Shown: positions 27,280 through 37,220, counted from the stretch's first letter. The stretch: 64,000 bases of DNA from Cellulophaga fucicola (GCF_900119145.1 NZ_FPIY01000005.1:62001-126000); one strand, 5' to 3'. Notes: a model not told the origin generated them from the sequence alone. Made by a program: numbers and translations.

Positions 27280-28182
27280 ATGATGAATTGGAAAAACATT
27301 TTAGTAGTAGGATTTATGGCAGTGTCTTCATTATCTGCTATGGCACAATCAAATGTATTGAATGCTAAAAACCCTGATGAAATCGGAGTAAAAACCGAAG
27401 CACAAATTAAAAAAGACAATGACGGACCATTAAGATATGGTTATGTAGACGACAGAGATGTTTTATGGTCTACTACTATATGGGAAGTTATAGATTTAGA
27501 TGAACGTGTAAACTTTCCTTTATATTACCCAATAGATACTATAGACATAGGTAAAGACAGAAGATCTTTATACCATGTTTTAATGAAAGCTATTAAGAGT
27601 GGTGATTTAGAAGTTTATGCAGATTCTTATTTCACAGAAAAAAGAAAGTTAAGTGATCTTAAAGCGTCTATGCAAAAAATAGATACTACAGATTACGGTT
27701 ACGATCAATACAACGCTGGTGAAACAGTATCAGAAGAGTATATTAACAAAAGAGATTTAGTAGCTGCGGATTTAGAAGAATACCTAATTAAAGGAATGTG
27801 GTATTTTGATAAAAGACAAGGTGAATTAAAATACCGTTTGTTAGGTATTGCTCCAGTAGCACCAGATGTTAACTTTATAGATGATGATTCTGTAGAGATG
27901 GATGGTAACAAAATTCCTCTTTTCTGGGTATGGTATCCAGATGCTAGAGAAATTTTACACACAGCAAAAGTTTTTAACCAAAGAAATTCTGCAAGTCCAA
28001 TTTCTTTTGATATGTTGTTGAATTCTAGAAGATTTCAGGCAACAATTTATAAAGAAGAAAATGTACACGGAGATCGTAAAATTAAAGATTACATCTCGGA
28101 TAATGCATTGTTTCAGTTACTAGAATCTAAAAGAATTAAAGAGGTTATTAGAGACAGAGAACAAGATATGTGGAGCTATTAA
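27280..28182 (+). CDS. gldN: Type IX secretion protein GldN
   Basis: Periplasmic component of 300 residues that associates with GldK in the outer-membrane-linked ring. It has a signal peptide (about 1-22, ending SAMAQ) and a body typical of GldN/PorN (DRDVLWSTTIWEVIDLDERVN, WVWYPDAREILH). It is the last gene of gldKLMN and is followed by a strong terminator. Confidence 0.95.
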   Translation: MMNWKNILVVGFMAVSSLSAMAQSNVLNAKNPDEIGVKTEAQIKKDNDGPLRYGYVDDRDVLWSTTIWEVIDLDERVNFPLYYPIDTIDIGKDRRSLYHVLMKAIKSGDLEVYADSYFTEKRKLSDLKASMQKIDTTDYGYDQYNAGETVSEEYINKRDLVAADLEEYLIKGMWYFDKRQGELKYRLLGIAPVAPDVNFIDDDSVEMDGNKIPLFWVWYPDAREILHTAKVFNQRNSASPISFDMLLNSRRFQATIYKEENVHGDRKIKDYISDNALFQLLESKRIKEVIRDREQDMWSY

Positions 28183-28218
28183 ATATGCTTTAGAATTCCA
28201 ATTCAATAATATAAGCAG

Positions 28219-28252
28219 ACTCCCTAGGATTTTTATCCTAGGGAGTTTTTTT
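28219..28252 (+). terminator. Terminator of the gldKLMN operon
   Basis: Perfect 12-bp arms ACTCCCTAGGAT and ATCCTAGGGAGT enclose the loop TTTT, followed by a T run. Confidence 0.9.
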
Positions 28253-28277
28253 ATGTCATAAATTAAGCTACTTTATC

Positions 28278-28285
28278 TACTTTTG
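28278..28285 (+). promoter_or_regulatory. Putative -7 box directly ahead of the FAD oxidoreductase start
   Basis: TACTTTTG matches TAnnTTTG and ends 4 nt before the ATG at 28290. Transcription would begin near the start codon, giving a leaderless or nearly leaderless mRNA. Confidence 0.5.
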
Positions 28286-28289
28286 CCAT

Positions 28290-29351
28290 ATGGTAAATTA
28301 TTTAGTTATAGGTCTTGGTTTGGCTGGTATTTCTTTTTGTGAAACTCTAGAGCAGAACAGTAAGAGTTTTAAGGTGGTTGCAGATAACTCACAGACATCT
28401 TCTGTAGTTGCTGGCGGATTATATAACCCTGTTATTTTAAAACGATTTACACTAGCTTGGAACGCTAAAGAGCAATTAGACCTAGCTTTGCCATTCTACA
28501 AAAGGTTAGAAGAAAAACTGCAAGTACAATTAGATTATAAAATACCTGTAGTGCGCAGGTTTGCATCTGTAGAAGAACAAAATATGTGGTTTGAAGCTTT
28601 AGATAAACCTAATCTTCATTATTTTTTGTCTCAAAAAATTCTTCAAAATAATAACGCTAACATAGATGCACCTTTTGGATACGGAGAAGTTTTAGATACA
28701 GGTAGAATAGATACAAAGGAGCTTTTATTAGCCTATAAAAATTACCTAATTAATAAAGAAGCTATACTACAAGAAACGTTTGATTTTGATGCTCTGCAAA
28801 TTGAAAAAAATGGAGTAACATACAAAGGCATTAAAGCGGAAAAAATAGTTTTTGCTACTGGTTTTGGTTTAAAAAGTAATCCGTTTTTTAATTATTTGCC
28901 ATTAAATGGTACTAAGGGTGAGCTTTTAACTATAAAAGCACCAGATTTAAAAGAGAACAGTGTTGTAAAATCATCAGTCTTTATAATACCAATGGGTAAC
29001 CATTTATATAGGGTAGGAGCTACTTATAACCGGGACGACAAAACAAACAACGTATCTGAAACAGCTAAAGAAGAGTTGTTGACCAAATTAAATACTTTTT
29101 TAAAGTGTAGTTATGAAGTTGTAGATCATAAGGCTGGTGTTAGGCCAACAGTTGCAGATCGTAAACCATTGGTAGGTGAACATCCTAAACATAAAAACTT
29201 GTATGTTTTAAATGGTTTTGGATCTAGAGGGGTTATGGCTGGGCCATATGCAGCCCAACAATTGTATAATTTTATAGAAAATAAGGAACCGCTGAGGTCA
29301 GAAATAGATTGTAAACGTTTTATAAAAAGGTATCTTAAATCTGTTTCTTAA
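28290..29351 (+). CDS. FAD-dependent amine/amino-acid oxidoreductase (DAO family)
   Basis: A 353-residue cytosolic flavoprotein. The N-terminal dinucleotide fold is MVNYLVIGLGLAGISFCE (GxGxxG). A DAO-type C-terminal motif with KAGVRPTVADRKPLVGEH and VLNGFGSRGVMAGPYAA follows. It resembles glycine/D-amino-acid oxidases and the oxidase half of MnmC, but the substrate cannot be read from sequence. Its 3' end overlaps the convergent DUF983 gene by 17 nt, with no terminator between the two. Confidence 0.85.
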   Translation: MVNYLVIGLGLAGISFCETLEQNSKSFKVVADNSQTSSVVAGGLYNPVILKRFTLAWNAKEQLDLALPFYKRLEEKLQVQLDYKIPVVRRFASVEEQNMWFEALDKPNLHYFLSQKILQNNNANIDAPFGYGEVLDTGRIDTKELLLAYKNYLINKEAILQETFDFDALQIEKNGVTYKGIKAEKIVFATGFGLKSNPFFNYLPLNGTKGELLTIKAPDLKENSVVKSSVFIIPMGNHLYRVGATYNRDDKTNNVSETAKEELLTKLNTFLKCSYEVVDHKAGVRPTVADRKPLVGEHPKHKNLYVLNGFGSRGVMAGPYAAQQLYNFIENKEPLRSEIDCKRFIKRYLKSVS

Positions 29352-29739
29352 ATTTTGTAGCAGCATCTTTATCATAATGCATAAACATATTAATCCATAT
29401 ATTACGAGATAGCCTCATTATTACAGGCATAAAGCCAATTAAAGTAACAACAATGCAAATAAAGGTAACTAAAAGGCTAGTTTCTATAAAAATAAAGGAA
29501 ATAAAAAAAGCAGCTACGGCAAATGCTATTCCAACGCCATAACTAACGTACATTGCGCCATAAAAAAAGGAAGGTTCCATTTTATATTTAGTGTTGCAAT
29601 GAGAACAACGCTCGTGCATATCAAAGATATTCGCCATTCTGTATGGGTTTTTATCCTTATACATGCTTTCTAAGTGGCATTTTGGACAACTTCCTGTTAA
29701 AATACTGTAGAGTTTGTTTCCTTTTTTTAACATTTGCAA
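29335..29739 (-). CDS. DUF983 family membrane protein
   Basis: A 134-residue protein of unknown function. An N-terminal zinc-ribbon-like segment has CPKC and CSHC pairs (around residues 18-21 and 45-48). PSFFYGAMYVSYGVG and two membrane helices (about 60-80 and 88-108) follow. This is the DUF983 layout found in Bacteroidota and alphaproteobacteria. It is convergent with the FAD oxidoreductase gene and divergent from the ABC-F gene. Confidence 0.88.
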   Translation of the reverse strand: MQMLKKGNKLYSILTGSCPKCHLESMYKDKNPYRMANIFDMHERCSHCNTKYKMEPSFFYGAMYVSYGVGIAFAVAAFFISFIFIETSLLVTFICIVVTLIGFMPVIMRLSRNIWINMFMHYDKDAATKFKKQI

Positions 29740-29798
29740 AAACTTTTTGTAAAGTTATCATTTTGATACATCTTATAAGCTAACAATTGTCATAAAAT

Positions 29799-31709
29799 AT
29801 GCTAAATATTCATAATCTATCTGTCTCTTTTGGAGGTGAATTTTTGTTCGAAGAAATTTCTTTTAGACTTAATCCAGGAAATCGTGTTGGACTGATAGGA
29901 AAAAATGGTGCAGGAAAATCTACACTATTAAAATTACTATCTAAAGAAATGCCAATAGATAGCGGCACAATTGCAGCAGATAAAGATGTAAAGATTGGTT
30001 TTTTAAAACAAGATATAGACTTTGTAGAAGGTAGGTCTGTTTTAGAAGAGTCTTACCAAGCGTTTGAAGAAATTAAAGCGTTGGAGCAAAAGTTAGACGA
30101 AATAAATCATCAATTAGCAGAACGTACAGATTACGAAAGTGAAAGTTACAGTCAGCTTATTATAGATTTAAATGATATAACACATCATTACGAAATTTTA
30201 GGAGGTTACAATTACCAAGGTGAAACAGAAAAGGTTTTACAAGGTTTAGGTTTTAGCAGAGAAGATTTTGATAAAAAGACAGAGACTTTCTCTGGAGGAT
30301 GGCGTATGCGTATAGAACTAGCTAAGCTTCTATTGCAAACTAACGATGTATTATTGTTAGATGAGCCTACTAACCACTTAGATATAGAATCTATTATATG
30401 GTTAGAGCAATTTTTAAAAGGTTATACCGGAGCTGTTGTTATAGTATCGCATGATAAAATGTTTTTAGATAATGTAACCAATAGAACAATAGAAATTTCT
30501 TTAGGTCGAATCTATGATTACAACAAACCGTACTCAGAATACTTGGTGCAGCGTAACGAGTTAAAAACACAGCAGTTAAGCGCACAGAAGAACCAAGAAA
30601 AACAAATACAACAAACAGAGAAGTTAATAGAAAAGTTTAGAGCAAAAGCATCTAAAGCAACTATGGCGCAATCTCTAATTAAAAAACTAGATAAAATAGA
30701 CAGGATAGAAGTAGATGAAGATGACAATAGTGTTATGAATCTACGTTTTCCTATCTCTATAACACCAGGTAAAATAATTGCTGAGATTGAAGGCTTATCT
30801 AAAAATTACGGCGATAAAAAAGTCTTAAATAATATAGATTTATTAATTGAGCGCGATAGTAAAACAGCTTTTGTTGGTCAAAACGGTCAAGGTAAATCTA
30901 CCTTAGCCAAAATAATGGTGGGTGATATAGAATATACAGGTCACCTTAAATTAGGGCATAATGTACAAATAGGATATTTTGCGCAAAACCAAGCAGAGTA
31001 TTTAGATGGTACAAAAACCATTTTAGATACTATGATAGATGCTGCTAATGAAACAAACAGAAGTAAGGTTAGAGATATATTAGGCTCTTTTTTGTTTAGA
31101 GGAGACGATGTAGATAAATACGTAAGAGTATTATCTGGTGGTGAGCGTAACCGTTTGGCGTTAGCTAAAATGTTATTACAGCCTTTAAATGTGTTGGTAA
31201 TGGATGAGCCAACCAACCACTTAGATATAAAATCTAAAAATGTTTTAAAGCAAGCATTGCAAAATTTTGAAGGTACATTAATTCTTGTATCTCATGATAG
31301 AGACTTTTTACAAGGTTTAACCAATAAGGTATATGAGTTTAAAGATCAAAAAATTAGAGAGTATTTAGGTGATATAGATTATTACTTAAACCAACGTAAG
31401 GCAGAAAACTTTAGAGCAATAGAGAAAAAAACAAAAGTTAAAAAAGAAGTTAAGAAAGAAGAAGATAAGAAGGTTGATTATAAAGATCAGAAAAAAATAA
31501 AATCTTTAAAAAATAAACTTAGTAATGTAGAGAGTGAAATTTCTTCATTAGAAAGTGAAATTAAAAAAATAGATCAAGGCCTTTTATTAGAGTATGAAGC
31601 AACCATTGCTCAGCCAGATTTCTTTAGCAAATACGAAGCTAAAAAGAAGAAATTAAAAGAACTAATGGCTTCTTGGGAAGACTTAACTTTAAACTTAGAA
31701 GATTTGTAA
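29799..31709 (+). CDS. ABC-F family ATPase (ribosome-associated)
   Basis: A cytosolic protein of 636 residues with two ABC domains and no membrane segment. The first Walker A is GKNGAGKST (about 35-43) with signature SGGWRMRIELAKLL. The second Walker A is GQNGQGKST with signature SGGERNRLALAKML. Both have a Walker B ending in DEPTNHLD. The interdomain linker (about 240-310) and the charged C-terminal coiled coil (about 540-636) resemble Uup/YheS-type proteins. These act on the ribosome or on DNA recombination intermediates. The exact subfamily is uncertain. Confidence 0.93.
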   Translation: MLNIHNLSVSFGGEFLFEEISFRLNPGNRVGLIGKNGAGKSTLLKLLSKEMPIDSGTIAADKDVKIGFLKQDIDFVEGRSVLEESYQAFEEIKALEQKLDEINHQLAERTDYESESYSQLIIDLNDITHHYEILGGYNYQGETEKVLQGLGFSREDFDKKTETFSGGWRMRIELAKLLLQTNDVLLLDEPTNHLDIESIIWLEQFLKGYTGAVVIVSHDKMFLDNVTNRTIEISLGRIYDYNKPYSEYLVQRNELKTQQLSAQKNQEKQIQQTEKLIEKFRAKASKATMAQSLIKKLDKIDRIEVDEDDNSVMNLRFPISITPGKIIAEIEGLSKNYGDKKVLNNIDLLIERDSKTAFVGQNGQGKSTLAKIMVGDIEYTGHLKLGHNVQIGYFAQNQAEYLDGTKTILDTMIDAANETNRSKVRDILGSFLFRGDDVDKYVRVLSGGERNRLALAKMLLQPLNVLVMDEPTNHLDIKSKNVLKQALQNFEGTLILVSHDRDFLQGLTNKVYEFKDQKIREYLGDIDYYLNQRKAENFRAIEKKTKVKKEVKKEEDKKVDYKDQKKIKSLKNKLSNVESEISSLESEIKKIDQGLLLEYEATIAQPDFFSKYEAKKKKLKELMASWEDLTLNLEDL

Positions 31710-31799
31710 GACAAATTAATGTATGTAAGTGAATTAGCTAAACCACAAGAAAAGCGACTTTCACAACAAAAACCGGTTAACTGTCTGTAGTTCATCTAA

Positions 31800-31807
31800 T
31801 AATTTTG
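31800..31807 (+). promoter_or_regulatory. Putative -7 box for the LRR protein gene
   Basis: TAATTTTG matches TAnnTTTG in the 155-nt gap after the ABC-F gene, 57 nt ahead of the ATG at 31865. The rest of that gap shows nothing recognisable. Confidence 0.4.
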
Positions 31808-31864
31808 CCAATGGTCTATAATTAGCTTCTCTTTGTGTCATAATATAAGCTAACCAGTATAGAC

Positions 31865-32749
31865 ATGAAAAGGAATTTTACTTACACATTTGTAGCATTT
31901 ATAGCCATTGCGGTCCAGACAGTATCCGGACAAGTGGCACCTAAGGAAAAAGAAGTATTAGTAGATTTGTATAACGCTACTAATGGTAATGAGTGGACAA
32001 TTAAATGGGATCTAGATAAACCAGTTTCTACATGGAAAGGTGTAAAAGTTGAAGATAACCACATTGTGGGTATTAACTTATTTAGAAATAATTTAGAAGG
32101 AAGCTTACCTAAAACTATAAATAAACTTAAAAGTTTACAAGATTTAAATTTAGCTTTTAACAAAATAAACGGAGAAATACCTTCTACAATTACAAAGCTA
32201 AAGCAGTTAAAGAACTTGCATTTAGAAATGAATAGGTTAACGGGTAAATTGCCAGAGAAATTAGGTGATTTAGAAAACTTAGAAACCTTGGTTCTTTTTA
32301 ATAACCTTATAGATGGCGAAATTCCTAAAAGTGTAGGTAAGTTAAGTAAGCTAAAAGCGCTTAATGTGTCTAGCAATAAATTAACAGGTATAATTCCAGA
32401 TGAATTAGGAAGTTTATCTAAGTTAGAAAGTCTGGGGCTTTTTGAAAATACATTAGTAGGTTTTGTACCTAAAGAATTAGGCAACCTAGTAGAATTAAAA
32501 GAACTTGTTATTGCTAATAACCAATTAATGGGAGATATTCCTCAGGAATTTGGACAGTTGGTAAACTTACAAGTATTACAATTACAAAATAATAAATTTA
32601 ATAGTTTTAATAGCTTAGAGTTTATGCAATCTAAAGAAATCTTAGTTTTTGATTTTGATGGCAAAAAACCTAGCTTAAAGTTTAGAGATATAAATACTAC
32701 TAAAACTGGTGTTGCAGAAACAGAGTTTGAAGAAGATAAAGAAAATTAG
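31865..32749 (+). CDS. Secreted leucine-rich-repeat protein
   Basis: A 294-residue exported protein. The signal peptide (about 1-22, ending SGQ) is followed by a plant-LRRNT-like cap (about 25-75, YNATNGNEWTIKWDLDKP and WKGVKV). About seven 24-residue LRR units follow with the pattern LxxLxxLxLxxNxLxGxIP (for example LSKLKALNVSSNKLTGIIP). There is no C-terminal type IX sorting domain and no anchor, so it may be periplasmic or released. The partner is unknown; such repeats bind proteins or glycans. It ends 5 nt before the first copy of the 60-bp repeat. Confidence 0.85.
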   Translation: MKRNFTYTFVAFIAIAVQTVSGQVAPKEKEVLVDLYNATNGNEWTIKWDLDKPVSTWKGVKVEDNHIVGINLFRNNLEGSLPKTINKLKSLQDLNLAFNKINGEIPSTITKLKQLKNLHLEMNRLTGKLPEKLGDLENLETLVLFNNLIDGEIPKSVGKLSKLKALNVSSNKLTGIIPDELGSLSKLESLGLFENTLVGFVPKELGNLVELKELVIANNQLMGDIPQEFGQLVNLQVLQLQNNKFNSFNSLEFMQSKEILVFDFDGKKPSLKFRDINTTKTGVAETEFEEDKEN

Positions 32750-32754
32750 TTAAT

Positions 32755-32814
32755 TTTAAGTATCTAGTTGGTTAGTAAAAAAGAGTGCTGTAAGGCACTC
32801 TTTTTTTTGTTTAA
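32755..32814. repeat. Copy 1 of a 59/60-bp direct repeat containing a terminator
   Basis: It begins TTTAAGTATCTAGTTGG and ends with GTTTAA. It is identical to 45766-45824 except for one extra T in the T run. Inside, arms AAAAAAGAGTGC (32777-32788) and GCACTCTTTTTT (32795-32806) form a terminator usable in both directions, closing the convergent LRR and nagZ-like genes. The two copies are in the same orientation 13,011 bp apart and bracket the peptidoglycan-utilisation block. Confidence 0.92.
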
Positions 32815-32817
32815 TAC

Positions 32818-35757
32818 TTATTGCATAGCGTCATAAATAACTTGCTGTATATTGGTTCTTGTATTTAATGTATATAACTTTCTATTATCTCTAGTTGGTG
32901 TTACCCTATTTGATAAGAAAATAAAAAGAACATCATTAATTGGATCCATCCAGACCATTGTACCAGTAAACCCTGTATGCCCAAAACTTTCTTTACTTGC
33001 ATCTTTAGCAGTATTGCTGTTTTCTCCTTTATAAGTCAAATAAGGCTTGTCAAAACCAATTCCTCTATGGTTATTGTTTTCAGGGAACTGAACGCTAGTA
33101 TATTGTTTTAATGTTTTTGAAGAAATGTATTCTTCATTACCATATGTGCCCATATTTAAATACATCTGCATTAACTTGGCTAAGTCATTAGCATTAGAAA
33201 ATAGGCCTGCATTTGCAGATATGCCGCCCATCATAGCAGCGCCTTCGTCATGTACTGTTCCATGTATAGGGTTGTGTCTAAATAAATAGTCGTTCTCTGT
33301 AGGTATAATAGAACTGTTATTAAACTTTTTGGACGGTGTGTAGGTTAGCGTTGTAGCTCCTAGTTTATTATAAAAATTAGCATTTACATAATCTACAAAA
33401 TTTGTATTGGTTATTTTTTCAACCATAGTAGGAAGTAGGTAAAATAGCAATCCAGAATATTTGTATTTTTTTACATCACTAACAGGTGATTTTTTTATCG
33501 CTTTAAAGATTTTCTTTTTGTAGTTATGGTGCAACCACATATTGTAGGTAATTTTTAAAGGAAAACGTGCAGAGGAATCTTTTTTTATAGTATTCCATTT
33601 GTAGCTTCCGTTTTTACGCAAAGTCTTTTGCCAATATGGTATCCAAGGAGAAAAACCAGCTTGGTGTGTTAGTATCTGTTTTAGAGAAATATCCGCTTTG
33701 TTAGAACCTTTAAAATAAGGTAAGTAGTCATCAATAGTATTTTCTACATCAAATTTATTTAGATCTTGTAATTGCATAAGAGCTGGCAATGCAGAAGAGA
33801 TCTTAGTTACTGAAGCTATATCATAAATATTAGAAAGGTTTACTTTTGTAGTGTCACTATATATGTGAGTTCCGTAGGCCTTGTGTAAAACAACTTTACC
33901 GTTTTTTGCAACAAGTACTTGTGCGCCTGGAATTGCTTTGTTAGCGATAGCCTGTTGTACTAAAGAGTCTATTCTAGAGTTTAATATTTTAGAATTTAGA
34001 CCTGCATCTTCTGGTAATGTGTATTTAAATCTTATTTTTTTAGAAGTAGTTATGCCGTCTCCAGATTTAAATTTAGAGCCAATACTAATTGGTAATTTTC
34101 CATTTGCAGAAACTCCACCAAATATTAACTGTGCTGCAATATCTTGTGTAATGTTATTGTCTTGATACGTTAGAACAATGCCTTTAACCTCTTCAATGTT
34201 TTTAATTTTAGAAATTGAATATGGATTTTTAAAATATGATACTATTGTTTTTCTAGAAGGTAAATTTTCTACAAACTCAGTTAATGCTTTAGAAAATTCT
34301 ATTTTATTTTTTGGAAAAGCACTAGAGTCGTGTATGCCTACTATTAATAAATTATGCTTTTCAATTTCTTTTTTTAGCGTGCTAATTATTGCGGCATCAG
34401 CATTATTACCTAAGTTAAAATGGTTTATTTTAGTATACAGGCTTAAACTTTTTTGAAAAACAGTTTTTGTTGTATCACCTATAGAGATAGACATAATATT
34501 TAAGGTGTCTAATTTTTTTAGAGGGATAATAGTATCATCATTTTTAATGACTGTTAAAGAAGCTTCTACAAGCTGCCTTTTTAGTAGGTTTGCTTTTGGA
34601 CTATTTAAATCTTTAATTAATTCTTTGCTAGGAGTAGAGCTGTAGTGGTTAAGTTTTGCCCATTGTTTAGCTGCTAATATTTTTCGAACCCTATTATCTA
34701 TATCTACCTGAGAAATTACTTTCTTTTTTACGGCATTTTCAATTTCTAATATAGCTTTAGCAACATCCTGTGTTAACTCTAAAACATCGTTACCCGCTAA
34801 CACAGCTTCCTTGTCTACAATACCAGGCTTATTGTTGTTGGTAACCCCTTTCATACGCATTGCGTCGGTAATAATTAAGCCCTTAAAGCCAAGTCTGTCT
34901 TGTAGTAAATCTGTAACAATAGCTTTAGATAATGTAGAGGGTTTTCCAGAAGCATCCAAAGCAGGAATATTTAAATGTGCAACCATAATACCATTTATAC
35001 CTGCGTTTATAAGTTCCTTAAACGGGTATAATTCTAAGTTATTTAATCGTTCTAAAGAATGATTTATTTGAGGTAAATTATAGTGAGAATCTGTGTTAGT
35101 ATCCCCGTGACCAGGAAAATGCTTTGCTGTTGTTAATAGACCAGCGTCTTGCATACCTTGCATATAAGCAACACTTTTTTGAGCAACTTTGTATTTGTTT
35201 TCTCCAAAAGAACGATAGTTAATAACAGGATTTTCAGGATTGTTATTTACATCTGCAACAGGAGCAAAGTTTAAGTGTAGACCAGTACTCTTTATTTGCC
35301 TAGCAACCTCAACACCTAGATTGTAAATTAGCGTATTATCTTCTATGGCACCTAATGCCATTTGGTAGGGATAGCTAATAGTACTATCTAAACGCATACC
35401 TAAACCCCATTCTGCATCTATAGCTCCAAGAAGAGGTGTTTTTGCTTGCTTCTGGTACATATTCATTTGTCTTACTTGAGTAACAGGGTCTCCCTGAAAA
35501 AACACTAAGCCACCTATGTTCCATTTTTTTATTAAGTCTAAAATTTCTATCTCATGTTCTTTTCCTTTATTAGAATAAGCAGCTACAAACATAAGCTGTC
35601 CAATTTTTTCTTTAGGAGTTAAACTTTTCATTACAGAGTCTACCCATTTACTATTGGTGTATTTTAAAAACTCTGGAGATGTAGTTTTTTCTTGAGCTCT
35701 TACCAGTGTGCTTAGACCTAGTAAAAGCAATACTGTTGTTATAATTTTTATTTTCAT
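32818..35757 (-). CDS. Secreted GH3 N-acetylglucosaminidase (NagZ-like) fused to beta-lactamase-fold hydrolase
   Basis: A 979-residue exported protein with a signal peptide (about 1-21). The GH3 domain (about 40-370) has the NagZ signature KHFPGHG (212-218) with the acid/base dyad D223-S224-H225 and the nucleophile D298 in IITDAM. NagZ-type enzymes release GlcNAc from GlcNAc-anhydroMurNAc or muropeptides. A linker domain follows. The C-terminal serine-hydrolase domain of the class C beta-lactamase/PBP fold (about 590-979) has SVTK (Ser near 648) and HTGFTGT. The usual YxN is YSG, so the second-motif Asn is lost. This domain may be a peptidase or esterase rather than a beta-lactamase. Its start overlaps the symporter gene by 4 nt. 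Confidence 0.9.
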   Translation of the reverse strand: MKIKIITTVLLLLGLSTLVRAQEKTTSPEFLKYTNSKWVDSVMKSLTPKEKIGQLMFVAAYSNKGKEHEIEILDLIKKWNIGGLVFFQGDPVTQVRQMNMYQKQAKTPLLGAIDAEWGLGMRLDSTISYPYQMALGAIEDNTLIYNLGVEVARQIKSTGLHLNFAPVADVNNNPENPVINYRSFGENKYKVAQKSVAYMQGMQDAGLLTTAKHFPGHGDTNTDSHYNLPQINHSLERLNNLELYPFKELINAGINGIMVAHLNIPALDASGKPSTLSKAIVTDLLQDRLGFKGLIITDAMRMKGVTNNNKPGIVDKEAVLAGNDVLELTQDVAKAILEIENAVKKKVISQVDIDNRVRKILAAKQWAKLNHYSSTPSKELIKDLNSPKANLLKRQLVEASLTVIKNDDTIIPLKKLDTLNIMSISIGDTTKTVFQKSLSLYTKINHFNLGNNADAAIISTLKKEIEKHNLLIVGIHDSSAFPKNKIEFSKALTEFVENLPSRKTIVSYFKNPYSISKIKNIEEVKGIVLTYQDNNITQDIAAQLIFGGVSANGKLPISIGSKFKSGDGITTSKKIRFKYTLPEDAGLNSKILNSRIDSLVQQAIANKAIPGAQVLVAKNGKVVLHKAYGTHIYSDTTKVNLSNIYDIASVTKISSALPALMQLQDLNKFDVENTIDDYLPYFKGSNKADISLKQILTHQAGFSPWIPYWQKTLRKNGSYKWNTIKKDSSARFPLKITYNMWLHHNYKKKIFKAIKKSPVSDVKKYKYSGLLFYLLPTMVEKITNTNFVDYVNANFYNKLGATTLTYTPSKKFNNSSIIPTENDYLFRHNPIHGTVHDEGAAMMGGISANAGLFSNANDLAKLMQMYLNMGTYGNEEYISSKTLKQYTSVQFPENNNHRGIGFDKPYLTYKGENSNTAKDASKESFGHTGFTGTMVWMDPINDVLFIFLSNRVTPTRDNRKLYTLNTRTNIQQVIYDAMQ

Positions 35758-37220
35758 TTTTTGTGTATTATATGTAAAGGCAGAATAGTTTTTTTGGAAA
35801 TAATGAATAAGCCTAGCATAGTTAAGAATGCATTTACGAGTAAAATTTCAAAACCAAACTTAAAACCGTTAAACCATTTTTCTGAATTATAGTTTAATAT
35901 TATAGATAGTATTGGGGCAATAATACATACTAAAGGTACAAGTTTGTCTTTTACTTTTTTCTTTGTTATTAAGCCAAAAGCATATAGGCCTAAAATAGGA
36001 CCATAAGTAAAGCCAGCAACTTTAAAAACAGCGCTAACAACACTAGTGTCATTAAACGCATTAAAAATAATAATAACTAAAAACATTAGTAATGTAAAAC
36101 CAATGTGTACATATAGTCTTGTTCTCTTTTTTACAGTTTTGGTTTTTTTAGGACTTAATATATCTATGCAAAAAGAAGTTGTTAGTGCGGTAAGGGCAGA
36201 ATCTGCACTAGAGAAAGCAGCAGCTATAATACCTAGTAGAAAAACAATGCCTGCTAATAAGCCAAAATAATTTAAAGCAAGTAATGGGTAAAGATCATCT
36301 GTGCGTTCTGGAATTGCTATATTATTTGCTGTAGCATATTGATACAATAAAACACCTAAAATTAAGAACAAAATAGTAGAAAGTAAAAATGTAACAGAAA
36401 ACCAAAGTATGTTCTTTTGTGCGTCTTTTATACTTTTACAAGTAAGGTTTTTTTGCATTACATTTTGGTCTAAGCCGTTCATAGCAATGGTGATAAAAAC
36501 ACCAGCAGTAAAGGTTTTAAAGAAATTTCTGTCAGATAGCCAATTCCATTCAAATAAATTAGATTTAGGACTAGAACTAACTAGTTTAAATGTATCGTTA
36601 ATACTTAAGTCTAGTTGACTAAGGATAACAAAAATGCTAATGGTTACTGCTAGTAATAAAAAAGTAGTTTGTATAGTGTCTGTCCATACAATTGTTTTAA
36701 TACCTCCTCTAAATGTATATAACCATATTAGAGAAATTGTTACAAGGACCGTTACCCAAAAAGGAATTCCGAAAGAGTTAAAAAAAGCAATTTGTAAAAC
36801 AATAGCTGCTAAAAATAACCTAAACGAAGCACCTATTGTTTGTGATATTAAAAAAAATGAAGCTCCTGTTCTGTATGACTTTAAACCAAAACGATCTTTT
36901 AAATATTCATAGATTGAAATAAGATTTAACCTGTAAAATAAAGGGATTAGTACAAAAGCAATTACAACATAGCCAACAATATTACCTAGTACAAACTGAA
37001 GATATGTCCACCCAAGATTAGAAACCTCTCCCGGAACAGAAATAAATGTTACACCAGATAAAGATGCGCCAACCATACCATAGGCAACTAAGTACCAGGG
37101 TGACTGTCTATTTCCTGTAAAAAATGTATCGTTATCAGATTTCCTAGAAGTTAAATAACTAATAAGCATTAACAATCCAAAATACCCTGTAATTACGCTA
37201 AAAACTATTAAAGGAGTCAT
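35754..37220 (-). CDS. Sodium:solute symporter (SSS family)
   Basis: An inner-membrane transporter of 488 residues with about 13 hydrophobic helices and SSS-family features (GASLSGVTFISVPGEV near residue 52, FSSADSALTALTTSFCID near 340). The neighbouring glycosidase genes suggest it imports MurNAc, GlcNAc or small muropeptide sugars with sodium; substrate is inferred from context only. It lies 9 nt after the GHL10 gene and overlaps the GH3 gene, so the three are one transcription unit. Confidence 0.88.
   Translation of the reverse strand: MTPLIVFSVITGYFGLLMLISYLTSRKSDNDTFFTGNRQSPWYLVAYGMVGASLSGVTFISVPGEVSNLGWTYLQFVLGNIVGYVVIAFVLIPLFYRLNLISIYEYLKDRFGLKSYRTGASFFLISQTIGASFRLFLAAIVLQIAFFNSFGIPFWVTVLVTISLIWLYTFRGGIKTIVWTDTIQTTFLLLAVTISIFVILSQLDLSINDTFKLVSSSPKSNLFEWNWLSDRNFFKTFTAGVFITIAMNGLDQNVMQKNLTCKSIKDAQKNILWFSVTFLLSTILFLILGVLLYQYATANNIAIPERTDDLYPLLALNYFGLLAGIVFLLGIIAAAFSSADSALTALTTSFCIDILSPKKTKTVKKRTRLYVHIGFTLLMFLVIIIFNAFNDTSVVSAVFKVAGFTYGPILGLYAFGLITKKKVKDKLVPLVCIIAPILSIILNYNSEKWFNGFKFGFEILLVNAFLTMLGLFIISKKTILPLHIIHKK

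Noticed and set aside
31882-32484. Minus-strand ORF (200 codons) within the LRR gene
   Set aside because: Its repetitive appearance only mirrors the LRR repeats on the plus strand, whose product has a signal peptide and clear LRR units.
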